DNA from: Aldrovandia affinis
Taxonomy: Eukaryota > Chordata > Actinopteri > Notacanthiformes > Halosauridae
Assembly: GCA_029706075.1 (NCBI GenBank)
Contig: JAINUG010000146.1
Coordinates: 2,514,501 to 2,578,500 of the forward strand
Direction of reading: 5' to 3'
Length of the DNA: 64,000 nucleotides
The position numbers and the translations under genes were made by a program. This document shows positions 1 through 10,810 of the stretch, piece by piece. The notes beneath the pieces were generated by a model that was not told the DNA's origin, ran no database searches, and saw only the letters and a program-made list of their open reading frames with translations. The number at the start of each line of letters is the position of its first letter. Positions within the stretch are counted from its first letter, which is position 1.

Positions 1-465
1 CAGGCCGCTACAACTCCAGTCTTCTGAATAAACTACAGACCGCTGAGTAAACTGTGATCACAACGGCCTTATTCTCCTGAGGCGACATCACAAGGCTCAA
101 TTCCCTCCGTCCATCTTGTAACATATTCAACTCACGCCGTTCAAGAAACGGTAAAAGGAATCCCCCGTGAATACTATTTAGTATAATGGCACCTTTCAAA
201 AACACATTTCCAGGCAAAAGAAATAAGATGAGGACAGTCTCATTATGGCAATATTCAACATTTAATATTAATATTCATTTGCATTTAATGAGCGTCTTGC
301 TGATAAAGTGAGAGTAAAACAGCAGGCCACACATTCGGGAGCCCCATAAACGATGCCATTATATAAAGGGCAGACGTCACACTAGAGGTGTCTGGGTTTG
401 ACTTGTAGTTTTAGAATAGAATTGTATTTTTATTTAATTTTTTATTTAATTTTTTATTTAAATTT
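1..465. other. Intergenic, no gene seen
   Basis: This is AT-rich sequence with no coding-like reading frame and no repeat I recognise, apart from a T/A-rich run at about 425-465 that may be the A-rich tail of the adjoining minus-strand SINE. Confidence 0.5.
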
Positions 466-829
466 TGTTTCTGATTTTCTCCCATTTTCTCCCAATTTAG
501 TAGCCAATTACACCCGCTATTTTATGTCAATCCTCCCCTAGTAATGTGAGTTTGTTGCCGTAGTCCTGCGACCAGTAGTGACAAAGGCGAAGCATCGTCT
601 CCTCCGAGATGGCACTTGCCAGGCCGTCGACTGTAACCCGGTACTCCAGGGCCACTCCTGTGCGCAGCAAACGTCCTGTCGGCTTCCCTCCCCCCTCCCT
701 GGGGCAGACAGCCAATTGCTGCCCCCTAGTGGCACTCCCGGCCAGAGCCGACTCTGGAGTGACGGGGAATCGAACCCCAGGCGCCGTGGCCGGCGTCGAA
801 CGTTGAAACCACTAGACCACGCGGGAGGC
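466..829 (-). repeat. tRNA-derived SINE, family C
   Basis: Read on the minus strand, it starts with a tRNA-like head (GCCTCCCGCGTGGTCTAGTG with an A box, then a B box like GGTTCGATTCC). A body follows with the marker GGCTGTCTGCCCCAGGGAGG, then the tail AATTGGCTACTAAATTGGGA and an A-rich end. The same layout recurs at 14235, 15674, 17871, 18906 and 54753. Short reading frames inside it are not genes. Confidence 0.85.
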
Positions 830-2085
830 TCATGGGAATTGTTTTTGATAGCCATTCATGACTGTTGTTCTTGTGTAGGTTATGGTTATAATAAAAATTT
901 AAAAACAGAATTCCATAAATCAATTCCAGACCATTGGCTGCACGTCACTGCACCAAGGCCAGGGGTTTAGCTGGATACACCACCCAACAACCCCACCTTT
1001 ATAACAATTTTATATCCACTAGAGAAAAAGAACAAAAATATTTGACAAAGTTTGACAAAGCCTTAGGCAGCGTTTTTGTTTCAGAAGTGCTGTATTCTGT
1101 AGCTACAGCTCTAAATTCCCAAGAAAACGTATTTATTTTTATTTTTTTCAATCGTCTTCTCTGCCTTTTCAAAAGAAGCGACGGCTGCGGAGACGCCACG
1201 TTCTGGATCGTCGTCTACGTGCACACTACGGGACTACGTTATCATTTGGACCTCATGTTCGTAAACACAGACGCTTCTCGCAGCCGTACAGACAGACTGA
1301 CGGCTTGGGGCGAGTCTGAGAGGATTTGTAATCCCTCAAAGCGGGACCTGCTGTCGCGTGCCTGACTCAGGCATTCTCCCTGGATAAAAACACCGACACG
1401 ATTCACGTGCCAACCTTCTGTCACTGCATCAGCGGGAATCTTAATTATATTCTGGTCCCCTGCCGACATCCCTCTTTTCTCTTCTCTCTCTCTCTCTCTT
1501 TCTCTGTCTGAGCCGTGACGCAGCATGGCGTGTTTGCGAAAGGTAAATATACGGGAGTTTCCGCAGATTAACGTTACGCCGGAGAATCTGTCATTCTTAA
1601 ATCGGAGGTCTTTCTGCCGGAGAACAGCAAGAGGAAACTGATCTGTGACGCCAATTTGCCTCCTTGATGTCTTAATAAATGCAGCTTCAGTACCCGGGCG
1701 GAGGCTACAATGGCCGGGCAGTTTGGTGGAGCTTTTACCAATCCGTGAGCTTCAATGGCAGACGTCTCATATGACCCACTCCAAAGGGGAGAGGGAGAGG
1801 GAGAGGGAGAGGGAGAGAAAGAGAAAGGCTTATTTCAGGGAACTTTGTTCTCCTCAACCTGATGGCCCCTCGGGTGTTAAGCTGAAAACCAAACTTCAAA
1901 GGAAAAGGCCTCTCACACAGGCAGTCATCAGCAGCTAAACACTCATTTAGTGAAAATGCACTGCACTGCAATATAGATTCACATTCATCATTTGTGTTGT
2001 ATGTAATGACCCGCACGGTCAAACCCTATCCATGTGTTTAGATTTGCGTCAAATGATAACTATCATAATTGACATACATTTTAAA
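830..2085. other. Intergenic, no gene seen
   Basis: The stretch contains a (TC)n run near 1481-1505 and a (GGGAGA)n run near 1778-1823. The reading frames crossing these runs are low-complexity. I see no splice-flanked coding segment. Confidence 0.5.
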
Positions 2086-2260
2086 TTTTTGGCATTTAGC
2101 AGACGCTTTTATCCAGAGCGACTTACAAGATGTGCATTTATACATGGTAAGATCAATCATGAGACATGCCCTCACTTCGCTGAAATGAGCCAATTAGTTT
2201 AAAGACTGTTACAATGAGCAATTCGTCCTAGACTTAGTCGGTTGGCCTTTAAAGTGTTCA
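2086..2260 (-). repeat. 3' tail of an L2-type LINE
   Basis: The minus strand carries the hairpin tail GTCGCTCTGGATAAAAGCGT followed by CTGCTAAATGCC. The sequence before it (TTGATCTTACCATGTATAAATG) matches the LINE-tail copies at 11205, 17400 and 24095 rather than a SINE head. It is a short 5'-truncated copy. Confidence 0.6.
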
Positions 2261-2489
2261 ACCAGTTCCTTATCCCAGTGGATAACCAGGGATCGCTCGC
2301 TATGTAGCGTTTTCCATGTATCATCTCTGAGTCTGCATGTGCAACAGCCGTACAAGCGGTACAGAGACCTGGGGCCTCTACTGAGGAGAAATAATGAGGC
2401 CTATAAACATCTCCCCAAAAATGGCTGTATCAGATAACAAACCCCACCAAACACAGATGGCATCGTTTGCAACCGTATGGTACTGTAGA

Positions 2490-2718
2490 GAGCAGGCAGC
2501 AGTGTAGTATAACGGTTAGGGAACTGGGCTTGTAACTCTGAGGTTGCAAGTTCGATTCTCAGGCGGGGGCACTGCCATTGTACCCTTGAGCAAAGGTACT
2601 TAACCTGAATTGCTTCAGTAAATATCCAGCTGTATAAATTGATTGTATTTAAAGAAATGTAAACCGTGTAAGTCGCTCTGGATAAGAGCATCTGCTAAAT
2701 GCCTGAAATGCAATGTAA
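2490..2718 (+). repeat. tRNA-derived SINE, family A (UnaL2-like tail)
   Basis: The head AGTATAACGGTTAGGGAACT, the B box GGTTGCAAGTTCGATTCTC, the body (ACTTAACCTGAATTGCTTCAG) and the tail GTAAGTCGCTCTGGATAAGA are all present in order. The tail forms a stem (GCTCT/AGAGC) around a GGATA loop, the recognition hairpin known from the eel UnaL2 LINE. It is a full-length member of about 225 bp. Confidence 0.85.
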
Positions 2719-3487
2719 TGCCTCTTTCCTAAAAACACTGATCTGTTGTAATCTCTGGAATGGCAGGGGTGCCATCTTACTGGAAGGATTTCGCTGGCTT
2801 GTAAAATGTGCTTACAAGATGCCATCAAAGGCTTAAAGCTATGTGCTCAGTTTCCTGCTGTCAGCGCAATTGTAAAATAGGGTGAGGTGTATTCTGACCG
2901 TTTCATTGTAAAAGCATGGCATTATAATTGCTACATTTATTAATTCACATAAATTATGCAGTTTACTCTGCAAATGTGTAAAAAACATTACATGAAATAT
3001 GTGTATTTCAAAGAAATGCAGTAACCCACTATCAAAACATATACTTATTTTCCTTAAATGTTGTGTTGCATATTTTCATGCATACAATGATTTTAGACAG
3101 GGAGAGATTTGAAAATGCACATGTACATTTTACGTTTACATTTTACATTTTACAAATGTAAATGAAAATGTAAAATGAAATGCACATGCTCTTGTGAACA
3201 TTCAACGCTCCTACTAAACCAGAGAACCAGAGCAGAATGTCGCCTGTTAGGCACTCGATGTCCAGCGGGTGAATCTTTAACACTGCGCATGTTTCCCTGC
3301 TTTGCTTTGAAGACTCTTCCTGCTGTTTGATTCCTCCCTCCAAGGAATTCGCCTGCCCTCTGACCTCGCACAGAGGCTGATGGCAGAGCTCCACTGATTT
3401 ATATGGACAGGCAGTGCTGTTCCTGCTCTTCCGTCTATCTGTTGCTTATTCAGCCCTTGCTCATCCCTCACCCAACTCTTACTGTGG
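2719..3487. other. Intergenic, no gene seen
   Basis: AT-rich sequence with a small cluster of ATTTTACATTT-type motifs near 3125-3180. No coding signal or known repeat was recognised. Confidence 0.45.
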
Positions 3488-3642
3488 TTCTGTGTGGCTC
3501 AGTTGGTAGAGCACAGCGTTGGCAACGCTTAGATTGTGGGTTCAATCCCCACTGGGACCACATATGCTGAAAAATGTATGCATTCACTGCTGTAAGTCGC
3601 TTTGGATAAAAGCGTCTGCTAAATGGCGTATATTATTATATT
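3488..3642 (+). repeat. Short tRNA-derived SINE, family B
   Basis: The head TGTGTGGCTCAGTTGGTAGA (A box) and the B box GGGTTCAATCCCC are followed within about 60 bp by the hairpin tail GTAAGTCGCTTTGGATAAAA, then GCGTCTGCTAAATGG. The element is about 150 bp. It shares its tail with family A but has a different tRNA head. Other copies lie at 7945 (minus), 41862, 44497 and 52195. Confidence 0.85.
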
Positions 3643-3965
3643 ATATTCTTACTCATCCCTTACTCAACCCTCACTTATCCCCTACTCATCCCATATTCAT
3701 CCCTCCCTCAACCCTTACTCAACCCTCACTCAACTCTGACTCAACCCTCACTCAACCCCTACTCATCCCATACTCACCCCATATTCAACTCTCACTCAAC
3801 TCTCACTCAACCCTTACTCAACTCTAACTCACCCCATACTCATCCCTTACTCAACCCCTACTCATCCCATATTCACTCCCTCACTCAACCCTTACTCAAC
3901 TCTTACTCACCCCATACTCAACTCTTACTCAACCCTTACTCAACTTTTACTCATCCCTCACCAGT
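3643..3965 (+). repeat. Degenerate tandem repeat (ACTCAACCCT-like)
   Basis: Over about 320 bp the sequence repeats units such as CTCAACCCTTA and CTCATCCCAT, about 10-12 bp long with many variants. It begins directly after the 3' end of the SINE at 3488. The reading frame through it is not coding. Confidence 0.85.
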
Positions 3966-4028
3966 AAACCAGTAAAAGCACTTGTTCTATAATAATAATA
4001 ATAATAATAAAACATTTTATTATTCTAA

Positions 4029-4138
4029 GTGCAGGTTGCCCACTGCAGCCTGGGTTCTGTCTGGGAGTCTCATTCGGGGGCAGTGATTGGCTGTCCGCCC
4101 ACAGGTGGGCATGCAAGCGGCTCCGTGCGCGTCAGGGT
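4029..4138 (+). repeat. Fragment related to SINE family D
   Basis: The sequence GTGCAGGTTGCCCACTGCAG, followed by GATTGGCTGTCCGCCC, matches the start and body marker of the family D-like copy at 44755. The rest of the element is absent. Confidence 0.5.
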
Positions 4139-5859
4139 TAATGGTCGACACATACATATCTTCATATTCTCCTTTTAGAAAATGAAAGCAACGCTGATCC
4201 TTCCAACTCTGAAACTGAAAGATGATTATATAAAATTATTAAAACTTCTCCATTCTTTCTCGGCACATTATGGTTATGCTGAGGGTAGATTTAGTGGGTT
4301 TTAGGGATTTCGATTTTTAAATACTTTTTTATAGATAAAACTGACCGTCTGAATCCACACAGCTGATTTGACTGACCCACTGCATGACTGACAGACAGGA
4401 GGACTGGCAGGTAGTCTGTACCTGACCCGTCACCGAACACCAACACAAATACTTCATCGGCACGGTCGAGGCATTTAAAACATGACCGGGGAGGGTTACC
4501 TTATTATGGATGGACCTCTGTGTTGTTTTGACTGGTAATGGGAAGAGCGGTTTGAATATAGTCTGAGGGAGTGGAACAAGAGCAAGTTAACAAGCTTTGA
4601 CTTGAAACCCACTCCTCCCGTGTCACCCTAACAGGGCTGTTTGACAGTCTATCACCTGCTGCCATCTATAAACTTCGAGGCAATATAAAATGAACAAAAT
4701 CACCATGGTGAATGAGTTTAAAAACCAGCAACCGTAAACAAATCCCGATAAGCATTTTGGAGATACTCGATTGTTGTGAGAATGTCTTCACAACCTATGC
4801 CAGGTAGGCTAATACCTGAAAACAAAAACAGACGTCTGTTGGTTACCGCTCACTGCGCCAAGTAGATTTATTTTCATCCTATGGCGACACAGATTGCCTG
4901 TAGTTGATTTTAATGTCATTTGTTTTGAATCGTATGATTGATAACATTTTAATATCTTTTTTTAGAACATGTCTGTTCAAGCTCGATCCTTCACGAGAAC
5001 AAGGCTGGATGTGCTTTGGGCAGGAACCAAGAGATCACAAATCGATACAATAAACTTCACCTGTCAGTTTTCGGTAGAATGCAATATCTCACAGCGATAA
5101 GTTGTTTTTTATTCTTATCCATATCACATACTGTAATATTTCTGAGTCGCTGTGCCATACGTAGCGTCCGTTATTATATGAAGGGCGTGCGCTTTCCATA
5201 AAGTTACTTTGGAAAAACCCAGAGAGAATTACTAGCGGCGTACAATCTGCTGCTTTGCGCCATTAAATCAAGTCTGTACTAGTTTGACCGGAGTACTTGT
5301 ACAGATTTACCGTGCTGTAGAATTAAGTCCCGGTCATAAATCATGTACTGCTCATAAACCGCATACAGAACTTTCTTTTTTTCCTCAAAAACGTTTGCAC
5401 GTACTGTGATCGCACCACACATTTACCCGTGTGTTACTATTGAACTGACTGAATAAGTAAAGCCCGATTTTTTTTCGTTCGTTAATGTTTCACCAAAAAC
5501 ACAACAATTAACCACAGAATGCGTCTGTTTTTGCGCCGTGAGTCACTCTTGCAATATCCCTCTTATTCTCGCACTGGTTTGTGACTTGTGATCTCTAGAT
5601 AAGCACAACGCAAGCATGCTTTTATTTTTTTTAACTAAATAAACATTTGTGTCATCTGTCACCGTATTAACGAAAATATCAAAATACTGTATACAGTAAA
5701 GCAAGTCATTCGGTAAGCGTATCCCGAGTGGACACAACACCCCCCAAAAAACAGGACTCCACGTGCGTATAAAGTTGGCATTGCTAAACTTACTGTTCTC
5801 GGTCCTTCGGAGTTTGGGGAGTATCAAAGTCCCTGAGGCTCAAGATCTCAGGGTCATGA
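4139..5859. other. Intergenic, no gene seen
   Basis: This is 1.7 kb of apparently single-copy AT-rich DNA. Reading frames are short and lack splice context or recognisable protein motifs. Confidence 0.45.
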
Positions 5860-6060
5860 TTGGCAGTAAAATCCCAAGTCGATGCGCGCAGTAGCTATGT
5901 GAACGCTGTCCGCCTCACGCGCTGTGGAACGGCTCGCGCTGTGGAACGGCTCGCACAACACTCAGGCTCGAGCTCTTCGCGTCGAAGGCGCAGAGTTCCA
6001 GGAGAGAGCGCACTGGCTCCTCTTTGCCCGTCCCGCCCATTCACGAGGAGAGATTGAACT
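5860..6060. promoter_or_regulatory. CpG-rich block with a 17-bp tandem duplication
   Basis: This 200-bp block is dense in CG dinucleotides in otherwise AT-rich surroundings. It holds two perfect head-to-tail copies of GCTGTGGAACGGCTCGC (5921-5937 and 5938-5954). It ends against a T-rich run at 6067-6091. A small unmethylated promoter-like island is possible, but no transcript or gene can be attached to it. Confidence 0.3.
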
Positions 6061-6091
6061 TGTTTACTTTTTTTTTTCTTTTTTTTTTTTT

Positions 6092-6487
6092 GGAGAAGAC
6101 AAAACCAAGTGCACATGGAAGTATGCCAGCGAGGAGAGCTCATTCATAAGAACGACCCTGCAGTTTGTGACGATGCCTATCGAAAGCTTATGGTCTTTAC
6201 TGTGCAACATAGACCAATGTGTACATACAGTACTCTTTCGAATTGCATTACGTTTGTCAGAAGTCAATGCATTTGTTTCACAGCAAATTTGTGCGCGTCA
6301 TAGGCATGTTCCCATCCTTTCCTGTTTTCATCATAAATCTTATGTTCTAATGCATATATTAATTAATGTAGAATATAATGTTAATGCTTCTATTAATAAC
6401 GTTTTCCACAGATACGTACGTCATAATTCAATTGTAAATGACCCCCAGATCACCAAATGATTCGATTGAGTTAAATACCACACAGGT
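6092..6487. other. Intergenic, no gene seen
   Basis: A reading frame of 178 codons crosses this stretch and the CpG block, but its composition is unlike a protein (poly-Phe from a T run) and it has no recognisable domain. I treat it as chance. Confidence 0.4.
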
Positions 6488-7745
6488 ACATGCTCAAATA
6501 AAGGAAACACTTGAGTAAATGAGGGATAGAAAGTATATTGAAAGCAGGTGCTTCCACACAGGTGTGGTTCCTGTGTCAATTAAGCAATTAACATCCCTTG
6601 TTTGTTGGGGAACATTTGGCAGGAGCTTCAGTGATGAAGACTGCTCAACATGCTGATGTTTCATGAGGAACAGTGGCTGAGGTGATGTTGGCATGGAACT
6701 CTGAGGGAAAGACATCATCAACTAGGGGCGACTGTGGTCGAAAGTGCATACCCCATGACCGTGATGTCTGTGCGTTGGTTCGAGACGCAAGGCAAAACAG
6801 ACGAGCAACTCTGAATCAGTTCACTGCAAATATTAATCTCGGGTGTGAGCAGGCAGTTTAATCAAGAACAGTCCATCAATAACTTCACACAGAGGGATAC
6901 TATGGTTAGATTGCAGTGCGTATACCCCTTATTACACCTAAAAATGCATGCTTGTGAGTGAAGTGGTGAAAAGAACACAGGGAGTGGTCTACTGAGCACT
7001 GGAAAAAAAAACGTCATATGGTCAGATGAGTCATCCTACACCCTGTTATCAACAAGCTTTTTCCCACGGTGAAGGGTTATTGCATCTCTGCTATGGCGTG
7101 GGTGCATTTTCCTGGCATGGTTTAGGTCCAGGCGGCACGGTGGTGCAGTGGATAGCACTGTCGCCTCACAGCAAGAAGGTCTCGGGTTCGAATCCAGGCC
7201 GGGGGCCTTTCTGTGTGGAGTTTGCATGTTCTCCCCGTGTCCGCGTGGGTTTCCTCCGGGTACTCCGGTTTCCTCCCACAGTCCAAAGACATGCACGTTA
7301 GCCTAATTGGAGAGTCTAAATTGCCCGTAGGTATGAGTGTGTGAGTGCCCTGCGATGGATTGGCGACCTGTCCAGGGTGTATTCCTGCCTCTCGCCCGGA
7401 ACGCATGCTGGGATAGGCTCCAGCCCCCCCCCGCGACCCTGACCAGGAATAAGCGGCTTAGATAATGGATGGATGGATGGATGGATGGATGGATGGATGG
7501 ATGGATGGATGGATGGATGGATGGATGGATGGATGGATGGATGAATGGATGGATGGATGGATGGATGGTTTAGGTCCATTCAAGCCCTTAGAGGAGTTTG
7601 TTGTGTAAGAATCGTGTTGCATTCCTCCAGTAGAGTTCCAGGCACTTGTAGAATCTATGCCAAGGCGCAATGAAGCTGTTCTCGTGGCCCAACACCCTAC
7701 TTAGACACTCTGTTGATGTTTTATGTTGATTTATTTTTTGCCTAG
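6488..7745 (+). mobile_element. Tc1-like DNA transposon remnant, interrupted by a SINE
   Basis: The left end CAAATAAAGGAAACACTTGA, then GTAAATGAGGG, is the terminal sequence of a fish Tc1-type family that recurs at 12694, 22432 (minus), 50877 and 53790. At about 6980-7040 the plus strand encodes a decayed transposase stretch, HREWSTEHWKK then a shift and VIWSDESS, the catalytic-Asp region of Tc1/mariner DDE transposases. The 3' part at 7579-7740 continues with CTTGTAGAATCTATGCCAAG, which also occurs in the related copy at 22115. Frameshifts and stops are abundant, so it is dead. Confidence 0.75.
7131..7564 (+). repeat. tRNA-derived SINE, family E (Mermaid/DANA-like), nested
   Basis: The head GGCGGCACGGTGGTGCAGTG, the B box GGGTTCGAATCC and a body ending GATAAGCGGCTTAG-type sequence lead into a (GGAT)n tail of about 100 bp. 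It resembles the widespread fish Mermaid/DANA SINEs (from memory). It is flanked by perfect 14-bp direct repeats ATGGTTTAGGTCCA (7117-7130 and 7565-7578), the target-site duplication. It sits inside the Tc1-like remnant. The open frames reading PSIHPSIH on the other strand come from the tail. Confidence 0.9.
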
Positions 7746-7944
7746 GGGGAAGGTCGGCACAACTGTGGTCCGTGACCAGTCTTCCTGAAGCAATTTCCAA
7801 ACCAAACCTACGATAGATACATCCTCATCTCTACCATACGGTCATCAGATCGGCAAGCAGCGGAACTAGTGAACGGGTGAACAGAAAGGACTAGTGAGCA
7901 GAAACAGGAAGGACCCCCGACGCCCCAGCTGACTGTCAGGGACA

Positions 7945-8061
7945 CGTAACATAACATAACATATAACATACGCCATTTAGCAGACGCTTTTATCCAAAGC
8001 GACTTACAGTAGTGAATGCTTACATTTTTCAGTATATAATTGAAACCCGAACCTAAGCGTT
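7945..8061 (-). repeat. Family B SINE, tail and body, feeding a minisatellite
   Basis: On the minus strand the tail reads GTAAGTCGCTTTGGATAAAA then GCGTCTGCTAAATGGCG, as in the copy at 3488. Its tRNA head does not end normally: the head sequence is instead reiterated across 8062-8670. Confidence 0.8.
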
Positions 8062-8670
8062 GTCAACACCACGCTCTACCTACTGAGCCACACAGAACCA
8101 CACTCTACCTACTGAGACACACAGAACCACGCTCTACCTACTGAGCCACACTGAACCACGCTCTACCTACTGAGACACACAGAACCACGCTCTACCTACT
8201 GAGCCACACAGAACCACGGTCTACCTACTGAGCCACACAGAACCATGCTCTACCTACTGAGCCACACAGAACCATGCTCTACCTACTGAGCCACACAGAA
8301 CCACGCTCTACCTACTGAGCCACACAGAACCACGCTCTACCTACTGAGACACACAGAACCACGCTCTACCTACTGAGCTACACTGAACCACGCTCTACCT
8401 ACTGAGCCACACAGAACCACGCTCTACTGAGCTACACTGAGCCACACAGAACCACGGTCTACCTACTGAGCCACACAGAACCATGCTCTACCTACTGAGC
8501 CACACAGAACCACTGAGCCACACAGAACCTCTACCTACTGAGCCACACAGAACCACGCTCTACCTATTGAGCCACACTGAACCACGCTCTACCTACTGAG
8601 CCACACAGAACCACGCTCTACCTACTGAGCCACACAGAACCACACTCTACCTACTGAGCCCCACAGAACC
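8062..8670 (-). repeat. 29-bp minisatellite grown from a SINE tRNA head
   Basis: There are about 21 units of ACCACGCTCTACCTACTGAG plus CCACACAGA (29 bp), with a few shortened units near 8425-8530. Reverse-complemented, each unit is TCTGTGTGGCTCAGTAGGTA plus GAGCGTGGT, the A-box part of the family B SINE that adjoins it. Confidence 0.9.
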
Positions 8671-8764
8671 ATCACACGTGGAGGTGCTCAAACTAGCGGG
8701 GGTTGTTGAGGCGGCTTTTTTGCTTGTCGGCCCTTTTTGAGAGGCCCGGGGGGCTATTTGAAGC

Positions 8765-8898
8765 TATTGCTATTGAAGCAATTCAGGTTAAGTACCTTGC
8801 TCAAGGGTACAACGGCAGTGCCCCACCTGGGAATCGAACCTACAACCTTTTGGCTACAAGCCCAGCTCCCTAACCATTATACTATACTGCTGCCTCTG
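8765..8898 (-). repeat. Family A SINE, head half
   Basis: On the minus strand: GGCAGCAGTATAGTATAATG, GTTAGGGAGCTGGGC, the B box GGTTCGATTCCC, then ACTTAACCTGAATTGCTTCA. The hairpin tail is missing, so the copy is truncated. Confidence 0.8.
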
Positions 8899-8989
8899 TG
8901 CCAGCGAGACAATTAAATTGCATACCCTCCCAGGGTGAATTGGAAGAGAAATGTGAAATTAGGCTGTAGGATATTTTTTGAAAAGTCGG

Positions 8990-9165
8990 AGTAACGTCAC
9001 ACACCCGCACAGCCAGGGGGTGTCTAATCTTATCCAGAAAGGGGCCTTGAGTGAGGATCATTATTCATGGATTGGTTGAGTCAGGCGTTTTAGCGCTGGG
9101 CTAGAACAAGCGCCCGCACCCACCGCAGCCCTTCTCAGATAAGGTTGGACAGCCCTGCCTTAAGC
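8990..9165 (-). repeat. Dispersed element copy
   Basis: The segment CGCCCGCACCCACCGCAGCC, then CTTCTCAGATAAGGTTGGAC, is repeated at 37370, 41760 and 44385 (CACACCAGCCCTTCTCTTAG). It is probably the end of a non-autonomous DNA element; its borders are unclear. Confidence 0.55.
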
Positions 9166-9886
9166 TAATCATATGATATGGCTCCGATATGAGAATCAGC
9201 AGCGGGAAAATGAGTTTTGTGATTACTCAGCGTTGTTCCTCATAGGAATATACATATATATATTTTCAGTGTGCCGTAGAGGAGGTGGAACGAGTGTGCC
9301 AACTTGACTAATTCGCATGACTTTGCGTACTCAGAACTATAGATACTGTATATAAATAGTTTTATTCACATTGACAAGCACACTTAATAAGGAAAATAGC
9401 TAAGAAGAAAAATATTTACGAGTGCATACGTTTGTCACATACAAAAAATAACAATACTGTACCTTTCGAAACTGTTTACGTATGTATTCAAGAGAATCAA
9501 GAAAGGGGTCACTGCTTGGGTATCAGAGACTGAAATATGAGTCCAGGTGGTGCTCATTGGAAAAGGGTCTGTTTAATTTATTTTTCAGTCGATTGAGTGA
9601 ACTGTTTACGTGTTACGTGTACTTTCCTAAAAATTCAAGTCATGATTTTATGCAAGTAGTATTCCATGTCCAACCTGGGTCTAAACAATTATTTAAAATA
9701 CCCTTTATGCCTTTATCCTTTAGACACTTGCAAAACTCCTGCAGATCGGTGACCATTTTTTTAAAACAACAAAATTCTATACGATTGTACGTTTTGATTG
9801 GCGGCACGTTCCCTTGACAATTTCTGCAGGAGGGTTTTCAAAAAATTACTTAAAAATGATTCCAAATACATATTTGACCCAGGTCT
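9166..9886. other. Intergenic, no gene seen
   Basis: AT-rich sequence about 0.5-1.2 kb downstream of the opsin stop codon. A 111-codon plus-strand frame at 9482 shows no recognisable motif. Part of this stretch may be opsin 3' flank. Confidence 0.4.
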
Positions 9887-10290
9887 GGTTTCCATAGATA
9901 CATAATACGGGGCTATTTAGTTCCAGGCCTTGAGGGCTGCACTGTCTACGGGTATTTGCTCCAACCACACACTACAACCACAATACGTTCCCTACATTAC
10001 ATTAACTGTTGTTGATGACATTGTATAACGTCAAAGATTAAAGGTTGCGTGTGCTTCAGGTAACGGGTGTGCTTATGAAATATGTGCTGCACTTAGTCGA
10101 TGTGTATATTTCCAGGAGAATTCATCTCTCTGTCATATCTGCTAGAAATCTAATTTTTTTATGGCTCCAAAAATCTCAAACAACAAGGAGGTAAACTAAT
10201 TAGTGAAATCAGGTGGTGTGCTGCGTAGTTGAAGCAAATAACTGCAGACACTGCAGCCCTCGAGGCCTGGAGTTGAACAGCCCAGTCATA
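9887..10290. mobile_element. Non-autonomous DNA transposon with inverted ends
   Basis: The left end (TTCCAGGCCTTGAGGGCTGC then ACTGTCT) is matched in inverted orientation by the right end (CTGCAGACACTGCAGCCCTC then GAGGCCTGGA), over roughly 50 bp. CATAATA flanks both sides, a likely target-site duplication. The same end motif (CTGCAGACACTGCGGCCCTC) is the unit of the minisatellite at 42692. Confidence 0.6.
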
Positions 10291-10330
10291 ATATATCTTA
10301 ACAGAAACAAATGCAGAGGGCGGGACGTCG

Positions 10331-10810
10331 TTAGAGTCTGTCGCTTTCGTATTCGGGTTCTTCCGAGGGGAGGGGCACGGGGACGATGAAGATCTCCTTT
10401 TTAGAGGGGGGAGGGGTGACCGGCGGACTCCCCACTCCAGAATCCGGGCTGGGGGAGGGCTTGGCGGGCGCGTCTGCTTGGTACTTGGACCCGGGCGGGG
10501 GCGGGGCCGGGGGCGCGGGTGTGGGCGTGGCCGGGGAGCGGGGCGGGACCTCGGCCTTGCGCTTGAAGCGCTTGAGCTTGACGGTGTCCCGGCCGTCGTG
10601 CGCGCACAGCAGCAGCGTGCCGATGTCCTTGCGGAACTTGGAGCTCAGGCCGAAGTAGATGAGTGGGTTGTAGAAGCTGGCGGACTTGGCGAAGAGGCGG
10701 GTGAAGATGCCAGTGAGGCCCGGCACGTGGTAGCCCCACGCCGACCACATGGACACCACGGCGTACGGCGACCACGCCAGAATGAAGGCCGTGCAGATGA
10801 CGATGGACAC
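10331..10810 (-). CDS. Opsin exon 6: TM6, TM7 and C-terminal tail
   Basis: The exon follows an AG acceptor at 10811-10812 and ends with TAA at 10331-10333, giving residues 256-414. It encodes VSIVICTAFILAWSPYAVV (TM6), K297 in LFAKSASFYNP, NPLIY, and FRKDI starting helix 8. The tail is rich in Pro, Ser and Thr (about 340-400) and ends in acidic EEPEYESDRL. The exon is very GC-rich compared with its surroundings, which creates long antisense open frames that are not genes. The polypyrimidine tract before it is a (CT)n run. Confidence 0.95.
   Translation of the reverse strand: MSIVICTAFILAWSPYAVVSMWSAWGYHVPGLTGIFTRLFAKSASFYNPLIYFGLSSKFRKDIGTLLLCAHDGRDTVKLKRFKRKAEVPPRSPATPTPAPPAPPPPGSKYQADAPAKPSPSPDSGVGSPPVTPPPSKKEIFIVPVPLPSEEPEYESDRL

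Noticed and set aside
578-970. 130-codon ORF and neighbours
   Set aside because: They lie within a minus-strand family C SINE and its flank.
3488-3560. tRNA gene
   Set aside because: A and B boxes are present, but the acceptor stem does not pair and the sequence runs into a SINE tail. The same holds for the other tRNA-like heads in the window.
7316-7670. ORFs with PSIHPSIH repeats
   Set aside because: Translation of the (GGAT)n tail of a SINE.
8062-8670. CRISPR array
   Set aside because: Units are directly adjacent with no unique spacers, and this is vertebrate DNA. The same applies to the arrays at 31267 and 42692.
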